Shown here in pieces: positions 32,445 to 41,012 of a DNA stretch of 54,789 bases (position 1 is the stretch's first letter; the number at the start of each line of letters is the position of its first letter). Both the position numbers and the translations under genes were made by a program. Origin of the DNA: Candidatus Saccharimonadota bacterium (GTDB lineage: Bacteria; Patescibacteriota; Saccharimonadia; Saccharimonadales; Saccharimonadaceae); contig JAUMZA010000006.1 in the NCBI GenBank assembly GCA_030528355.1, forward strand, positions 1 through 54,789. Direction: 5' to 3'. The notes below the pieces were generated by a model. It was not told the DNA's origin, ran no database searches, and saw only the letters and a program-made list of their open reading frames with translations.

Positions 32445-33368
32445 TTAGAGCTCCAACTCCGCTAGTTTATCTTTTACTTCATCCAATGCCTTTGAACCAA
32501 AGCCCTTGAGTTCACGCAAGTCTTGTTCGGTTAGAGTAACCAAATCTTGCACGGTGCGAATATCGTTGTTGATCAACGCATTTGCGGTGCGGGCGGTAAG
32601 GTTTAGGTCTTCGATTGGGGTATTTAGCTCGTTCGCTTCATCTTCGTCGGCCTGACCAAGTGCAGGAGCGGCTTCTACCACAGTGCTACCAGCTAGGGCG
32701 GTATATTGATTTACCAAAATAGCGGCAGCTTCCTCAAACGCTTCACGTGGGGTGAGTGAGCCATCGGTATCGATGGTTACATCTAGGCGTTCTAGGTTAG
32801 TTTCCTGGCCAACACGGGTTGGCTCAACCTTGTAGCGTACACGTAGCACTGGGCTAAATACCGCATCAAGTGCGATGTGGTCGCTGTGAAGGCGCATGTC
32901 GCTCGCATCTTCGATTGAACGATAGCCACGACCAGAATCAACCACGAGGTCGATAACCACCTTTGCTGATGGATCATCAATGGTGCAAATTACTTGCTCT
33001 GGGTTGATGATTTCTACATCGGCAGTAGTCTGAATATCAGCCGCAGTTACTTCGCCTGCACCAGACTTTTCAAGACGTAGCTCTACTGGCTCGTCGGTGT
33101 GTAGCTTTACACGTACGGTTTTAAGATTAAGGCTGATGTCTACTACGTCTTCCTTTACGCCTTTTACGGTAGTAAATTCGTGCGTCGCACCTTCAATCTT
33201 AAACGATACAATCGCTGCACCTCGAATGCTTGAAAGCAGTACACGGCGAAGGCTGTTGCCAAGGGTGTTGCCGTAACCAGCATGGAGTGGCTCTACTGCA
33301 AACGTCGCACTCGTATCTGAGTGGTCTTCAATGTTTGCTAGTGCCGGATTGTGAATAACTTTTGTCAT
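32445..33368 (-). CDS. rpoA: RNA polymerase alpha subunit
   Basis: 307 aa. The N-terminal dimerisation domain contains EPLHAGYGNTLGNSLRRVLL, and the C-terminal DNA-binding domain (about 240-307) contains LNLTARTANALINNDIRTVQ, LKGFGSKALDEVK. Both domains are complete. The long acidic linker (GQADEDEANELNTP) is normal. Confidence 0.98.
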   Translation of the reverse strand: MTKVIHNPALANIEDHSDTSATFAVEPLHAGYGNTLGNSLRRVLLSSIRGAAIVSFKIEGATHEFTTVKGVKEDVVDISLNLKTVRVKLHTDEPVELRLEKSGAGEVTAADIQTTADVEIINPEQVICTIDDPSAKVVIDLVVDSGRGYRSIEDASDMRLHSDHIALDAVFSPVLRVRYKVEPTRVGQETNLERLDVTIDTDGSLTPREAFEEAAAILVNQYTALAGSTVVEAAPALGQADEDEANELNTPIEDLNLTARTANALINNDIRTVQDLVTLTEQDLRELKGFGSKALDEVKDKLAELEL

Positions 33369-33389
33369 GCTTTATGCTCCTTACCCTTT

Positions 33390-34007
33390 TTAGCGTGAAT
33401 AGTATTCAACGATTAGCTGTTCGTTAATATCAGCTTCAGCTTCTTCTCGCTTTGGATTACCAGTGATCGAGATTGAAAGCTTCTTTGGATCTGACTTCAT
33501 CCAGCTTAGTGCGCCTTGTGTTGAATTCTTCACTACTTCATCAATCTGTGTGAAGTAGCCAGACTTGGTACTCTTTGGACGAACGCTAATTTCATCACCA
33601 GCCTTAAGGCGGATTGATGGAATATCAACACGACGACCGTTGAGCATAAAGTGGCCGTGGCTTACCAATTGGCGAGCGGCACGACGGCTTGTTGCAAACC
33701 CTGCACGATACACAGCGTTGTCAAGACGACGTTCAAGTAGCTGCAATAGGTTTTCGCCAGCCAGACCATCTTTGCGGGTTGCTTCTTTCATTAGGCGAGC
33801 GAATTGCTTTTCGAGTAGGCCGTAAGTGCGGCGTACTTTTTGCTTTTCGCGTAGCTGAGTGAGATACAAGCTTGGCTTGCCCTGGCGACTGTGAGCGTGC
33901 TCACCTGGGATGCCGCTTTTGCGAGCCATAATCTTGTGTGCTTTTGGATGCAGTGCGTAGCCTTCACGGCGGCTCTGCTTCACAATAGGAGAGGTATCTC
34001 GTGCCAT
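33390..34007 (-). CDS. rpsD: 30S ribosomal protein S4
   Basis: 205 aa. Start at MARDTSPIVKQ (34007), where GGAGG lies 10 bases upstream, is preferred to the upstream ATG at 34046. The S4 domain (LERRLDNAVYRAGFATSRRAARQLVSHGHF) is present. The N-terminal cysteine knuckle of the zinc-type S4 is absent. The order rpsM-rpsK-rpsD-rpoA-rplQ is canonical. Confidence 0.97.
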   Translation of the reverse strand: MARDTSPIVKQSRREGYALHPKAHKIMARKSGIPGEHAHSRQGKPSLYLTQLREKQKVRRTYGLLEKQFARLMKEATRKDGLAGENLLQLLERRLDNAVYRAGFATSRRAARQLVSHGHFMLNGRRVDIPSIRLKAGDEISVRPKSTKSGYFTQIDEVVKNSTQGALSWMKSDPKKLSISITGNPKREEAEADINEQLIVEYYSR

Positions 34008-34011
34008 GTAA

Positions 34012-34404
34012 TTAAGCCCTCCTTGCTTTCTTAGGGCGAACACCACCGTGTGGCACGCCAGTTACATCTTTAATACTATCAACGGTGATATCAAGACCGC
34101 CCATTGCACGAATCGCAGCGTCACGACCAAGACCAACACCCTTTACAAATACATCCACCGAACTAAGGCCATGGAGGCTTTTAGCGATTTCTGCAGCTTT
34201 TTCAGCAGCAACCTGGGCTGCATATGCAGTACCCTTTTTGCTACCACGGAATCCGCACGCACCAGCTGATGATGCAGCGAGGGCGTTACCCTTCTTGTCG
34301 GTAAAAGTTACGATAGTGTTGTTAAATGTTGCTTGAATATGCAGCTGACCAGCTGGAACTGATCGACGCTGTTTTTTACGAGCACTTGTTTTAGCTTCTG
34401 CCAT
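34012..34404 (-). CDS. rpsK: 30S ribosomal protein S11
   Basis: 130 aa. HIQATFNNTIVTFTDKKGN, GFRGSKKGTAYAAQVAAEKA, and KDVTGVPHGGVRPKKARRA are typical. A basic N-terminal stretch (SARKKQRRSVPAG) is present. Confidence 0.98.
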   Translation of the reverse strand: MAEAKTSARKKQRRSVPAGQLHIQATFNNTIVTFTDKKGNALAASSAGACGFRGSKKGTAYAAQVAAEKAAEIAKSLHGLSSVDVFVKGVGLGRDAAIRAMGGLDITVDSIKDVTGVPHGGVRPKKARRA

Positions 34405-34424
34405 TGTCTCTCTATTCCTTTCCT

Positions 34425-34811
34425 TTAGGTCTTACTTGCTGCTTTAGGTTGTGTACCGCCGACGGCAATCGCTCGACCCTTGCGAGTTCGTGCATTCGTT
34501 CGGGTTCGCTGACCACGTACTGGCAAACCAGCCTTGTGGCGCAAGCCACGGTACGCGTTCACGTCCTTGAGGCGCTTAATATTATTGGTTACCAAGCGCT
34601 GTAGATCGCCTTCGGTCATGTAATCGTTATCGATTATATCGCGAATTTTTTGCTCTTCAGCCTCGGTGAGATCTTTCACCCGAGTGGTCGGCTCAATTTT
34701 AGCCGCCGCAAGGATGTCTCGCGCGTGCTTCTTGCCAATACCATAAATATAGGTAAGAGCAATCTGCACTTGCTTTTCAGAAGGTATTACTACCCCAGAA
34801 ATTCGAGCCAT
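34425..34811 (-). CDS. rpsM: 30S ribosomal protein S13
   Basis: 128 aa. [33 protein letters not shown], and [20 protein letters not shown] are the family marks. It follows rpmJ by two bases. Confidence 0.98.
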   Translation of the reverse strand: MARISGVVIPSEKQVQIALTYIYGIGKKHARDILAAAKIEPTTRVKDLTEAEEQKIRDIIDNDYMTEGDLQRLVTNNIKRLKDVNAYRGLRHKAGLPVRGQRTRTNARTRKGRAIAVGGTQPKAASKT

Positions 34812-34813
34812 GC

Positions 34814-34930
34814 TTAACCCTGCCTTTGCTTATTCTTAGGTTTTTTCTTATTGATGACACGTAGACGGCCTTTGCGGCGCACTAGCTGGTCATCGGGACT
34901 GATTTTCTTGACACTCGCACGAACTTTCAT
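34814..34930 (-). CDS. rpmJ: 50S ribosomal protein L36 (38 aa)
   Basis: Hand-translated short gene: [20 protein letters not shown] at the start and [11 protein letters not shown] at the end. The zinc-type L36 has CxxC and C/H ligands after KKI; here that segment is SPDDQ with no cysteine, so this is the Cys-minus form. Sits in its normal place between infA and rpsM. Confidence 0.95.
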   Translation of the reverse strand: MKVRASVKKISPDDQLVRRKGRLRVINKKKPKNKQRQG

Positions 34931-34980
34931 GAGTGAATAAAAACTCCCCTTGGGCAAAACCCAACTTATATTTGATATAG

Positions 34981-35232
34981 TTATACGGCCTTCTGGTGTG
35001 AAGGTCGCTCGTCTCTCAGGCGAAAGCTGATTCTTCCCTGTGTAAGATCGTACGGGGTCATCTCAACCTCTACCCTATCGCCCGGCACCAAACGAATATA
35101 ATGCTTACGCATCTTGCCGCTAATGTGGGCGAGTATTGTATGGCCGTTCTCGAGTTCAACCTTAAATTTAGTGCCAGGCAGTGCTTCCACTACCTTGCCG
35201 ATCATTTTGATTACTTCCTTTTGACTTGCCAT
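34981..35232 (-). CDS. infA: Translation initiation factor IF-1
   Basis: 83 aa, slightly longer than the usual 72. OB-fold signature [40 protein letters not shown], and LTQGRISFR. There is no Shine-Dalgarno; the -10 box is only 15 bases upstream, giving a leader of about 8 bases. Usually the genes before infA are adk and map; here it is a sortase. Confidence 0.96.
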   Translation of the reverse strand: MASQKEVIKMIGKVVEALPGTKFKVELENGHTILAHISGKMRKHYIRLVPGDRVEVEMTPYDLTQGRISFRLRDERPSHQKAV

Positions 35233-35247
35233 AAATTACAAGTATAG

Positions 35248-35276
35248 ATTATACAGTAAAAAAATGCATAAGTAAA
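35248..35276 (-). promoter_or_regulatory. Promoter of the infA operon
   Basis: Minus strand TTTACT (35271-35276), 17-base spacer, TATAAT (35248-35253). Confidence 0.8.
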
Positions 35277-35286
35277 GCGTAAAGTT

Positions 35287-35973
35287 TTACGATTGCTCAA
35301 CCGCCCGCACTACTACTCGCTGATCGTAGGTTTCCTGGGCAGGAATCCACTTACCCGTACAGCTAATCAAGCTCAAACCCTGGGCACCACTGCTAACAGA
35401 TTTCGCAGCTTTGTCCATCCCCCCGTTGTTCATATCTTCTAGGCTGATGGTGGTATTTTCCTTAATGATATAGGTGATTTTTTTGCCATCACCGCGCTCA
35501 ATCACAATCGTACTACCAACCTGCAATTTTGGCAGATGTTCAAACACGCCGCCTTTTGTAGGGCCACCATTATGTCCATCAATCAACACTGCACCAAAAT
35601 CCTCACCCGGCAACGAGCTTTTTGTATACCAGCCAGTATCGTGAATATTGCGTGGCGTATCAACTTCGCCGTTTGCTCTTACACCCACGCCAAGTACTCT
35701 GGCATTAGTAATACCTAAACTTGGGATAGAGATAAAACGAGGATGCAATGGCGATACGGTGTGTTCTTGCTTTTTTTCTGGCGCAACGGGTGTTTCTTCT
35801 ACATCGGTACGAGCCGTTACTACAGGGATCGGCACTGGTGGCAGTTCACCCGCAGTGTAAAAACGATATCCGTACCACATAGTCGCTCCACACAAAAAGA
35901 AGAAAATACTCCAAAATGCCCATATACCAAGATGAAGTGATTTCTTTTGACGAATATATAATCCCGTCGACAT
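35287..35973 (-). CDS. Class E/F-like sortase (228 aa)
   Basis: Cysteine transpeptidase that attaches proteins to the cell surface. Order: N-terminal membrane anchor (HLGIWAFWSIFFFLCGATMW), Pro-rich linker, sortase domain with catalytic His in LIDGHNGGPTKGG, Cys in SLISCTGKW, and Arg in DQRVVVRA. The start at 35973 lies 7 bases after TATACT, so it is preferred to a longer ORF that includes the promoter. Its substrates (LPxTG-like signals) are not in the window. It has replaced adk-map between secY and infA. Confidence 0.9.
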   Translation of the reverse strand: MSTGLYIRQKKSLHLGIWAFWSIFFFLCGATMWYGYRFYTAGELPPVPIPVVTARTDVEETPVAPEKKQEHTVSPLHPRFISIPSLGITNARVLGVGVRANGEVDTPRNIHDTGWYTKSSLPGEDFGAVLIDGHNGGPTKGGVFEHLPKLQVGSTIVIERGDGKKITYIIKENTTISLEDMNNGGMDKAAKSVSSGAQGLSLISCTGKWIPAQETYDQRVVVRAVEQS

Positions 35974-35980
35974 ACTACCT

Positions 35981-36009
35981 AGTATAGCAAAAGCCCCCTG
36001 CTGCTTCAA
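35981..36009 (-). promoter_or_regulatory. Promoter of the sortase (leaderless)
   Basis: Minus strand TTGAAG (36004-36009), 17-base spacer, TATACT (35981-35986), 7 bases to the ATG. The -35 box sits in the loop of the secY terminator hairpin. Confidence 0.75.
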
Positions 36010-36017
36010 CAAGGGGC
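35989..36017 (-). terminator. Terminator of secY
   Basis: Minus strand GCCCC/GGGGC (36013-36017 with 35993-35997) with the loop spanning the next promoter's -35, then TTTTGC. Confidence 0.65.
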
Positions 36018-36039
36018 GAGTCTATTACATTGCTTATGG

Positions 36040-37452
36040 CTATTTGTAGTCGTCGTAGGTCACCATGAGCGCACGGCTGTTGATTTGGCGAAGTGCTTCA
36101 AGCCCAACAGATACCACAATCAAAAGCCCGGTACCACCAATTGCAAGGTTGGCATTTTGAATACCAGTAAAGTTGTATAGCAAATATTCAATCGCAAATG
36201 GCATAACCGCAATAATACCGAGTACAATCGAACCAAATAGCTGCAAGCGGTTAACAGTTTTACTGAGGTATTTTTCGGTTTGCACGCCCGGGCGAACCCC
36301 TTCAACAAAACCGCCCTGCTTTTGGAGATTTTCTGCAATTTCTTTACTGTTAAAGGCGATACCGGTATAGAAGTAGGTAAACATAATCACCAGCAAGAAG
36401 TACAGCACCGGGTAGATAAATGCCTGGGCACTATCGCCAGTAAAGCTGCCTGGGTTTGGTGCCTGGAACCAGGTGATAAGATTATCGGCCACTTGGCGGT
36501 AACTTGGGTTGTTGGTTGCTTTTAACACCTGCCCCACAAAGGCTGGTAAACTCAGAAAGGCTACCGCAAAAATCACTGGAATCACGCCGGCAACAATCAA
36601 CTTAACCGGTAGTACGCTTTTAATGCCGCTGTAGGTACTGTTACCTTGTACACGCTTGGCGTAATTAACCGTAATAATACGCTGAGCCTCGTTAATCTTT
36701 ACTAGTACATAGAGTGTAAGGATTGATACTGTGAGCAAGGCTAGTGAAATCCAGAAGATAGTTGGATTCACAGGAATCGTAAACCAACCGAACACGTCAA
36801 GTGCACCCTTTGAAGTATCGAATAGCGACACCCCAAGCGTCGAAAGAGTGGTTGGCAACTGGCTGATGATACCAGCAAAAATCAATAAGCTAATACCATT
36901 ACCAATGCCCTGCTCGGTCATTAATTCACCAAGCCACATTAGCAGCACAGAGCCAGCGGTCATTGCACCAACGGCGACAATCCATTCGGTAAGGGTAGTT
37001 TCTTGTAGAATGGTAGTATTGCCAGCCAATACTGTTTGACGCAAAATATAGATAAAGGCGATTGACTGGATAATTGCTAGCGGTACTGTCATGATGCGTG
37101 TCCACTGATTAATTTTACGACGGCCAGTTTCACCATCTTGGTGCAGCTGTTCAAGCTTTGGAATCGCACGAGTGAGCAGCTGACTAATAATACTTGCGGT
37201 AATGAATGGGCTCAAGCCTACTAGTACAATTGAAAGCTGGCTCAACGCACCGCCAGAAAGCAGGTTCAAAAAACCGCCAAAATCACTGGCTGCCAAAAAG
37301 CTAGTAACCACCTCTTTCAGCTTGGTTGGTTCGGTTAGCGGCACCGGTACATGTGCGAGCAAGCGATATGCAGCAATCAGCAATAGTACAATCAGCAAAC
37401 GCTTTTGCATATCGCGATTCTTAAATGATTTAAATATAGTTTTCCAGTTCAT
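36040..37452 (-). CDS. secY: Preprotein translocase subunit SecY
   Basis: Channel of the Sec export complex (partner SecE, 10946-11290). 470 aa with ten membrane helices; GGALSQLSIVLVGLSPFITA, LTRAIPKLEQLHQDGETGRR, and KTVNRLQLFGSIVLG are typical. It is the last gene of the spc operon but has its own promoter and is separated from rplO by a terminator. Confidence 0.98.
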   Translation of the reverse strand: MNWKTIFKSFKNRDMQKRLLIVLLLIAAYRLLAHVPVPLTEPTKLKEVVTSFLAASDFGGFLNLLSGGALSQLSIVLVGLSPFITASIISQLLTRAIPKLEQLHQDGETGRRKINQWTRIMTVPLAIIQSIAFIYILRQTVLAGNTTILQETTLTEWIVAVGAMTAGSVLLMWLGELMTEQGIGNGISLLIFAGIISQLPTTLSTLGVSLFDTSKGALDVFGWFTIPVNPTIFWISLALLTVSILTLYVLVKINEAQRIITVNYAKRVQGNSTYSGIKSVLPVKLIVAGVIPVIFAVAFLSLPAFVGQVLKATNNPSYRQVADNLITWFQAPNPGSFTGDSAQAFIYPVLYFLLVIMFTYFYTGIAFNSKEIAENLQKQGGFVEGVRPGVQTEKYLSKTVNRLQLFGSIVLGIIAVMPFAIEYLLYNFTGIQNANLAIGGTGLLIVVSVGLEALRQINSRALMVTYDDYK

Positions 37453-37515
37453 TATCTACCCCTTCGGTCGAATTTTGTCTGTTACGGCATGCCGCCTCAT
37501 CTTTACTTGTTTATT

Positions 37516-37543
37516 ATTATATCACAAAACCACCCATAACCAA
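37516..37543 (-). promoter_or_regulatory. Promoter of secY
   Basis: Minus strand TTGGTT (37538-37543), 16-base spacer, TATAAT (37516-37521). Confidence 0.7.
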
Positions 37544-37547
37544 TATA

Positions 37548-37579
37548 AATAGTCCACCTTGCTACCAGGGTGGACTATT
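37548..37579 (-). terminator. Terminator after rplO
   Basis: 11-bp stem AATAGTCCACC/GGTGGACTATT (37569-37579 with 37548-37558), loop of 10. The tail TATATTGG is a weak U-run. Confidence 0.7.
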
Positions 37580-37597
37580 GTGTTATACTGCGATAGA

Positions 37598-38077
37598 TTA
37601 CTTATCGTCGGCTTCGGCCTGCTTGGCAGACTTTGGCAATGGTGTCGCTACTTTTTCAAAGGTACCGCCAGCCTTTGCAATGGCTTCTTGTACGCTTTTT
37701 GATGCAGCTTGCACCTTTAGATCAACCTTGGCAGTTAGTTCGCCACGGGCAATCACCTTGATGGTGTGGAATGGCGTTGCCACCATACCTGCTTCGTACA
37801 AGGCAAAGTTATCCACTAAGCCCTTCAGGTCGTTAAGACGATCGCTGTACACAACCTGGGCAGGAGCCTTGAGGCTCTTAAAGCCACGGTTCTTTGGAAT
37901 TGCCTGCGCCAATGGACGCTGACCACCCTGGAACATTGTGCGGAGCTTTTTACCAGTACGTGCATTTTGACCCTTGGTACCACGACCAGCGGTCTTACCG
38001 CGACCAGCCGAAATACCGCGACCAACACGGATCTTGCTTTTGTTTGCTGAAGCTTGAAGTTCGTTGTACTTTGTCAT
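37598..38077 (-). CDS. rplO: 50S ribosomal protein L15
   Basis: 159 aa. VGRGISAGRGKTAGRGTKGQ and FQGGQRPLAQAIPKNRGF are the signature. It comes directly after rpsE: rpmD (L30), the usual gene between them, is absent. Charged C-terminal tail. Confidence 0.97.
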   Translation of the reverse strand: MTKYNELQASANKSKIRVGRGISAGRGKTAGRGTKGQNARTGKKLRTMFQGGQRPLAQAIPKNRGFKSLKAPAQVVYSDRLNDLKGLVDNFALYEAGMVATPFHTIKVIARGELTAKVDLKVQAASKSVQEAIAKAGGTFEKVATPLPKSAKQAEADDK

Positions 38078-38658
38078 TACTTCGCTCCCTTCTTCGCTTT
38101 TTTATCAGCACCGAGCCATTGCTCACGTGGGACAAGCGACTTGAGTGCGTCGATGGTTGCGTAAGCAATGTTCACCTTGTTGGTTGAACCAAGGCTCTTT
38201 GAAAGCATATTACGAATACCAGTAACACCGATAATTTGGCGAACCACACCACCAGCGATAATACCGGTACCAGGTGCGGCAGGCTTAATCAACACTTGTG
38301 CACCGCTTACCTTCACTTCGGCATCGTGTGGGATGGTGTCGTTTGCGAGTGGCACAACTACAAGATTCTTCTTTGCTACGTCAGTCGCCTTTGAGATTGC
38401 AGTTTGTACGTCTTGCCCTTTGGCAACACCTACACCAACTTTGTCTTTGCGGTTACCAACCACCACCAACGCCTTAAAGCGGAAGCGGCGACCACCTTTT
38501 ACGACACGGGCAACACGGTCGATATTGATAACTACTTCTTCAAATTCCTTTGGTGCGTCATCGCGCTTGTTTCGTCGGTCATCGCGACGACCACCACGCT
38601 GCTGACGGCCACGTGGCGCATCAGAACGAGGGGTAGTATTTGCAGCTTTTTCTGCCAT
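38077..38658 (-). CDS. rpsE: 30S ribosomal protein S5
   Basis: 193 aa from the ATG at 38658 (next to the rplR stop). S5 domain FEEVVINIDRVARVVKGGRR, VGVGVAKGQDVQTAI, GTGIIAGGVVRQIIGVTGI. An Arg/Gly-rich N-terminal extension (RGRQQRGGRRDDRRNKR) of about 35 residues precedes it. Confidence 0.97.
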   Translation of the reverse strand: MAEKAANTTPRSDAPRGRQQRGGRRDDRRNKRDDAPKEFEEVVINIDRVARVVKGGRRFRFKALVVVGNRKDKVGVGVAKGQDVQTAISKATDVAKKNLVVVPLANDTIPHDAEVKVSGAQVLIKPAAPGTGIIAGGVVRQIIGVTGIRNMLSKSLGSTNKVNIAYATIDALKSLVPREQWLGADKKAKKGAK

Positions 38659-38659
38659 A

Positions 38660-39013
38660 CTAGAATTCCAATCCTTCCTTACGTGCAGCATCTGCCAATG
38701 CGCTTAGGCGGCCAGCATACTGGCGACCATTGCGGTCAAATACTACAGCGTTAACTTTAGCTTTCTTTGCCTTCTTTGCAATATCGGTACCAACTTTGGC
38801 AGCAAGCTCGCTCATTGTGCCAGTTGCTTTGGTGCCAACGGTGGTTGCAGCAGCTACGGTGTGGCCTTTTACGTCGTCAATCAGCTGTGCGCTTACGTGC
38901 TTGTTGCTAATAGTAACAGTTAGGCGTGGGCGTTCAGCGGTGCCGCTAACTTTCGCACGTACACGGTTTTTGCGTAGACGCTTGTTAAGAAGCTTCTTTT
39001 GTAGGTCAGCCAT
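38660..39013 (-). CDS. rplR: 50S ribosomal protein L18
   Basis: 117 aa. RRLRKN-type start (LLNKRLRKNRVRAKVSGTAE), RPRLTVTISNKHVSAQLID, and the C-terminal RNQRQYAGRL-like stretch FDRNGRQYAGRLSALADAAR. Binds 5S rRNA together with L5 (42289-42873). Confidence 0.97.
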   Translation of the reverse strand: MADLQKKLLNKRLRKNRVRAKVSGTAERPRLTVTISNKHVSAQLIDDVKGHTVAAATTVGTKATGTMSELAAKVGTDIAKKAKKAKVNAVVFDRNGRQYAGRLSALADAARKEGLEF

Positions 39014-39015
39014 GA

Positions 39016-39555
39016 TTACTTACCTGTCTTTCCTGCCTTGCGAAGAATCACTTCATCAGCATACTTAATACCCTTGCCCTTGTATGGTTCAGGCTTCTTC
39101 AACGCACGGATTTCAGCCGCAACTTGACCAACTTTTTGCTTGTCGATACCGCTTACGGTAATTTCCATTTTGTTAGTAGTAATTTGCACATCTGCTGGTG
39201 CAGTGTACTTTACGGGATGGCTAAAACCAAGGCTCATTTCGAGTGTTTGGCCACTCATACCAACACGGAAACCAACGCCATTTACCTCGAGCTTCTTTTC
39301 GTAGCCCTGGGTAACGCCAATTACCATATTGTTGATAAGTGCACGCATCAAGCCGTGTTGTGCACGTGCTTCGCGTGATTCATCCTTAGGATGTACCGTC
39401 ACTTGTCCGTCTTCGACCTTCACGTCGACAGCTGGTGTAATGAACTGGGTAAGTTCACCTTTAGGACCTTTTACAGTCACATCACCAGAGTCAACCGTAA
39501 TTGTCACACCTGACGGAATCTCGACTGGTAGTTTTCCGATTCGACTCAGACTCAC
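39016..39555 (-). CDS. rplF: 50S ribosomal protein L6
   Basis: 179 aa from GTG at 39555 (MSLSRIGKLPVEI), with AAAGG 7 bases upstream, giving the family start; the ATG at 39597 would add 14 residues not in the family. LMRALINNMVIGVTQGYEKK and PEPYKGKGIKY are typical. It starts a new transcript because the spc operon is broken here. Confidence 0.95.
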   Translation of the reverse strand: MSLSRIGKLPVEIPSGVTITVDSGDVTVKGPKGELTQFITPAVDVKVEDGQVTVHPKDESREARAQHGLMRALINNMVIGVTQGYEKKLEVNGVGFRVGMSGQTLEMSLGFSHPVKYTAPADVQITTNKMEITVSGIDKQKVGQVAAEIRALKKPEPYKGKGIKYADEVILRKAGKTGK

Positions 39556-39631
39556 TTTAGTACCTTTCGTTGTTGCATGAGCATCACGAGCAATCACCCG
39601 TCACCTCACACAGATTAATAGTAACCTTGCT

Positions 39632-39660
39632 ATTGTAGCAGAAAGTTACGAGAAATACAA
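39632..39660 (-). promoter_or_regulatory. Promoter of the rplF-rplR-rpsE-rplO operon
   Basis: Minus strand TTGTAT (39655-39660), 17-base spacer, TACAAT (39632-39637). Confidence 0.75.
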
Positions 39661-39706
39661 GGAAGATAATGGCCTACACAAGACTGAATTAGCTTTTTTG
39701 CTTACC

Positions 39707-40666
39707 TTAGTATCGCACATCATTCTCATCATAAGTATCACACACCACTTGCGCAAGCAGGTCTCGCACGGTCGCCTCGTTCGCTACAGATCGCCAACCT
39801 TCACCACCCATAACACCGCCACCCAAAATATCATTAAGCGTAGCCCGCCCAAGCGGCGCAAACTCTAGCGCATCGGCATAGCGCTCAACCCCTTTGGTGA
39901 GCCTTTGGCAAAACACACCAGTCAGTAAGTTTTGCTGATACCTAGCAAACAGTTGCTTTATTTTGTGCGGATCCGGTGTATCGTCCCTGTAAAATCGCGG
40001 AAAGAACCGATACCCAACCGTTGGCGACGCAGTCGACCACTGATCGCCCGTGTCGTAATAGGTATAATAGTCTCGCATGTACACGATAAAATTGAGCACC
40101 ACCGCTTGCAGTACAGCCGCCGCCAAGGCTCGCAGCGGCAAGCTTGGCGTATGGCCGGCATCAATCGAAAACTCTACGGCGTACTCGCAAAAATAATGCT
40201 CATCTACTTGCTTATAGTGCGCATACGGCGTGCGGTGCAGCGTGTTAATAGAGGTCGCATCATCCGCCTGCTCGTACATAAAGGTGCGGACATCTTGCCA
40301 AGGCTGACGCTGTATATGCTGGAGATTCGAGGTAAAGCTCGCAATGTCAAGCTCGGTGGCCGCCCTTTGGGCTTCGATCGCACATTCATGCGCCGCCCTG
40401 GTGGTAGTTTTGGGCGAAAAACTCACTTCGTCCGCTTGATGAATATATCGCACCGCCTCATCTACCACCTTGCCATTAAGCGATTCAATAGTAAGATAAC
40501 ACGTCGTGCCATACGTAGCGGCGTGAAACGTATAGTCCGCCGCAAGATACTGCCCCGCCGCTTGCATCCGACTCATCACATAATGAGCAACGATATGCTC
40601 GTAGGCGTGCGTCAACAAGCCGTCGCTGGCGGTTGTTTTGCAAAGTGTGATAGATGCGAATGTCAT
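39707..40666 (-). CDS. M16-like HxxEH protein inserted in the spc operon (319 aa)
   Basis: Near the N-terminus GLLTHAYEHIVAHYVM carries the inverted zinc motif HxxEH of M16 (pitrilysin-type) peptidases, preceded, as in that family, by a short strand. A candidate third ligand is a Glu about 70 residues on (HECAIEAQRAATE). The length is about that of a single M16 half-domain plus. It has no signal peptide, and GC is similar to neighbours. No clear ribosome site. Enzyme activity is unproven; it could also be an inactive relative. It stands between rplF and rpsH. Confidence 0.62.
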   Translation of the reverse strand: MTFASITLCKTTASDGLLTHAYEHIVAHYVMSRMQAAGQYLAADYTFHAATYGTTCYLTIESLNGKVVDEAVRYIHQADEVSFSPKTTTRAAHECAIEAQRAATELDIASFTSNLQHIQRQPWQDVRTFMYEQADDATSINTLHRTPYAHYKQVDEHYFCEYAVEFSIDAGHTPSLPLRALAAAVLQAVVLNFIVYMRDYYTYYDTGDQWSTASPTVGYRFFPRFYRDDTPDPHKIKQLFARYQQNLLTGVFCQRLTKGVERYADALEFAPLGRATLNDILGGGVMGGEGWRSVANEATVRDLLAQVVCDTYDENDVRY

Positions 40667-40721
40667 GTATTTAGCGTAGCATAATTCGCAAAATGTGCGG
40701 CAAAAAGATACTTTTACCAGT

Positions 40722-41004
40722 ATGACTATCTTTACAAAAGAAGAAAATCAAGCCTGGGCACACTCGCTGCCCGGTAAAATGTGCAGTGCCTGCTTGGCAA
40801 TTGTTGACGGCGATGCCGTGCTGATGGTAAAAGCACGCTACAAAGATCACTGGACGCCATAATGAAATCGAGACTGCAAAATGGGTAAAATTTGAAGATG
40901 TTGCTACATATGCTAATAATAAGGCCAGTTATAGAGAGTTACAGCGAATATTACCACAAAAATTAGATGATAGCGACATCTCGCCACGATATATAGAAAT
41001 TTAA
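40722..41004 (+). pseudogene. Nudix hydrolase remnant with internal deletion and frameshift
   Basis: The first part (40722-40862, 46 aa) reads like a Nudix N-terminus: MCSACLAIVDGDAVLMVKAR, then YKDHWTP where intact members continue with FPGG and the Nudix box. It stops there. In the next frame (from 40861) the sequence resumes as NEIETAKWVKFEDVATYANN, a typical Nudix C-terminal part, up to the stop at 41004. The catalytic GxxxxxExxxxxREUxEExGU box is therefore missing. This is most simply a deletion that also shifted the frame. Confidence 0.75.
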
Positions 41005-41012
41005 CAAACAGC

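Noticed and set aside
37598-38658. A hidden rpmD (L30) between rpsE and rplO
   Set aside because: rplO starts overlapping the rpsE stop, leaving no room; no L30-like frame was seen elsewhere in the block.
39932-40684. 250-aa plus-strand frame
   Set aside because: Antisense to the M16-like gene; Arg/Ile-rich shadow without start signals. The HxxEH frame on the minus strand is more protein-like.
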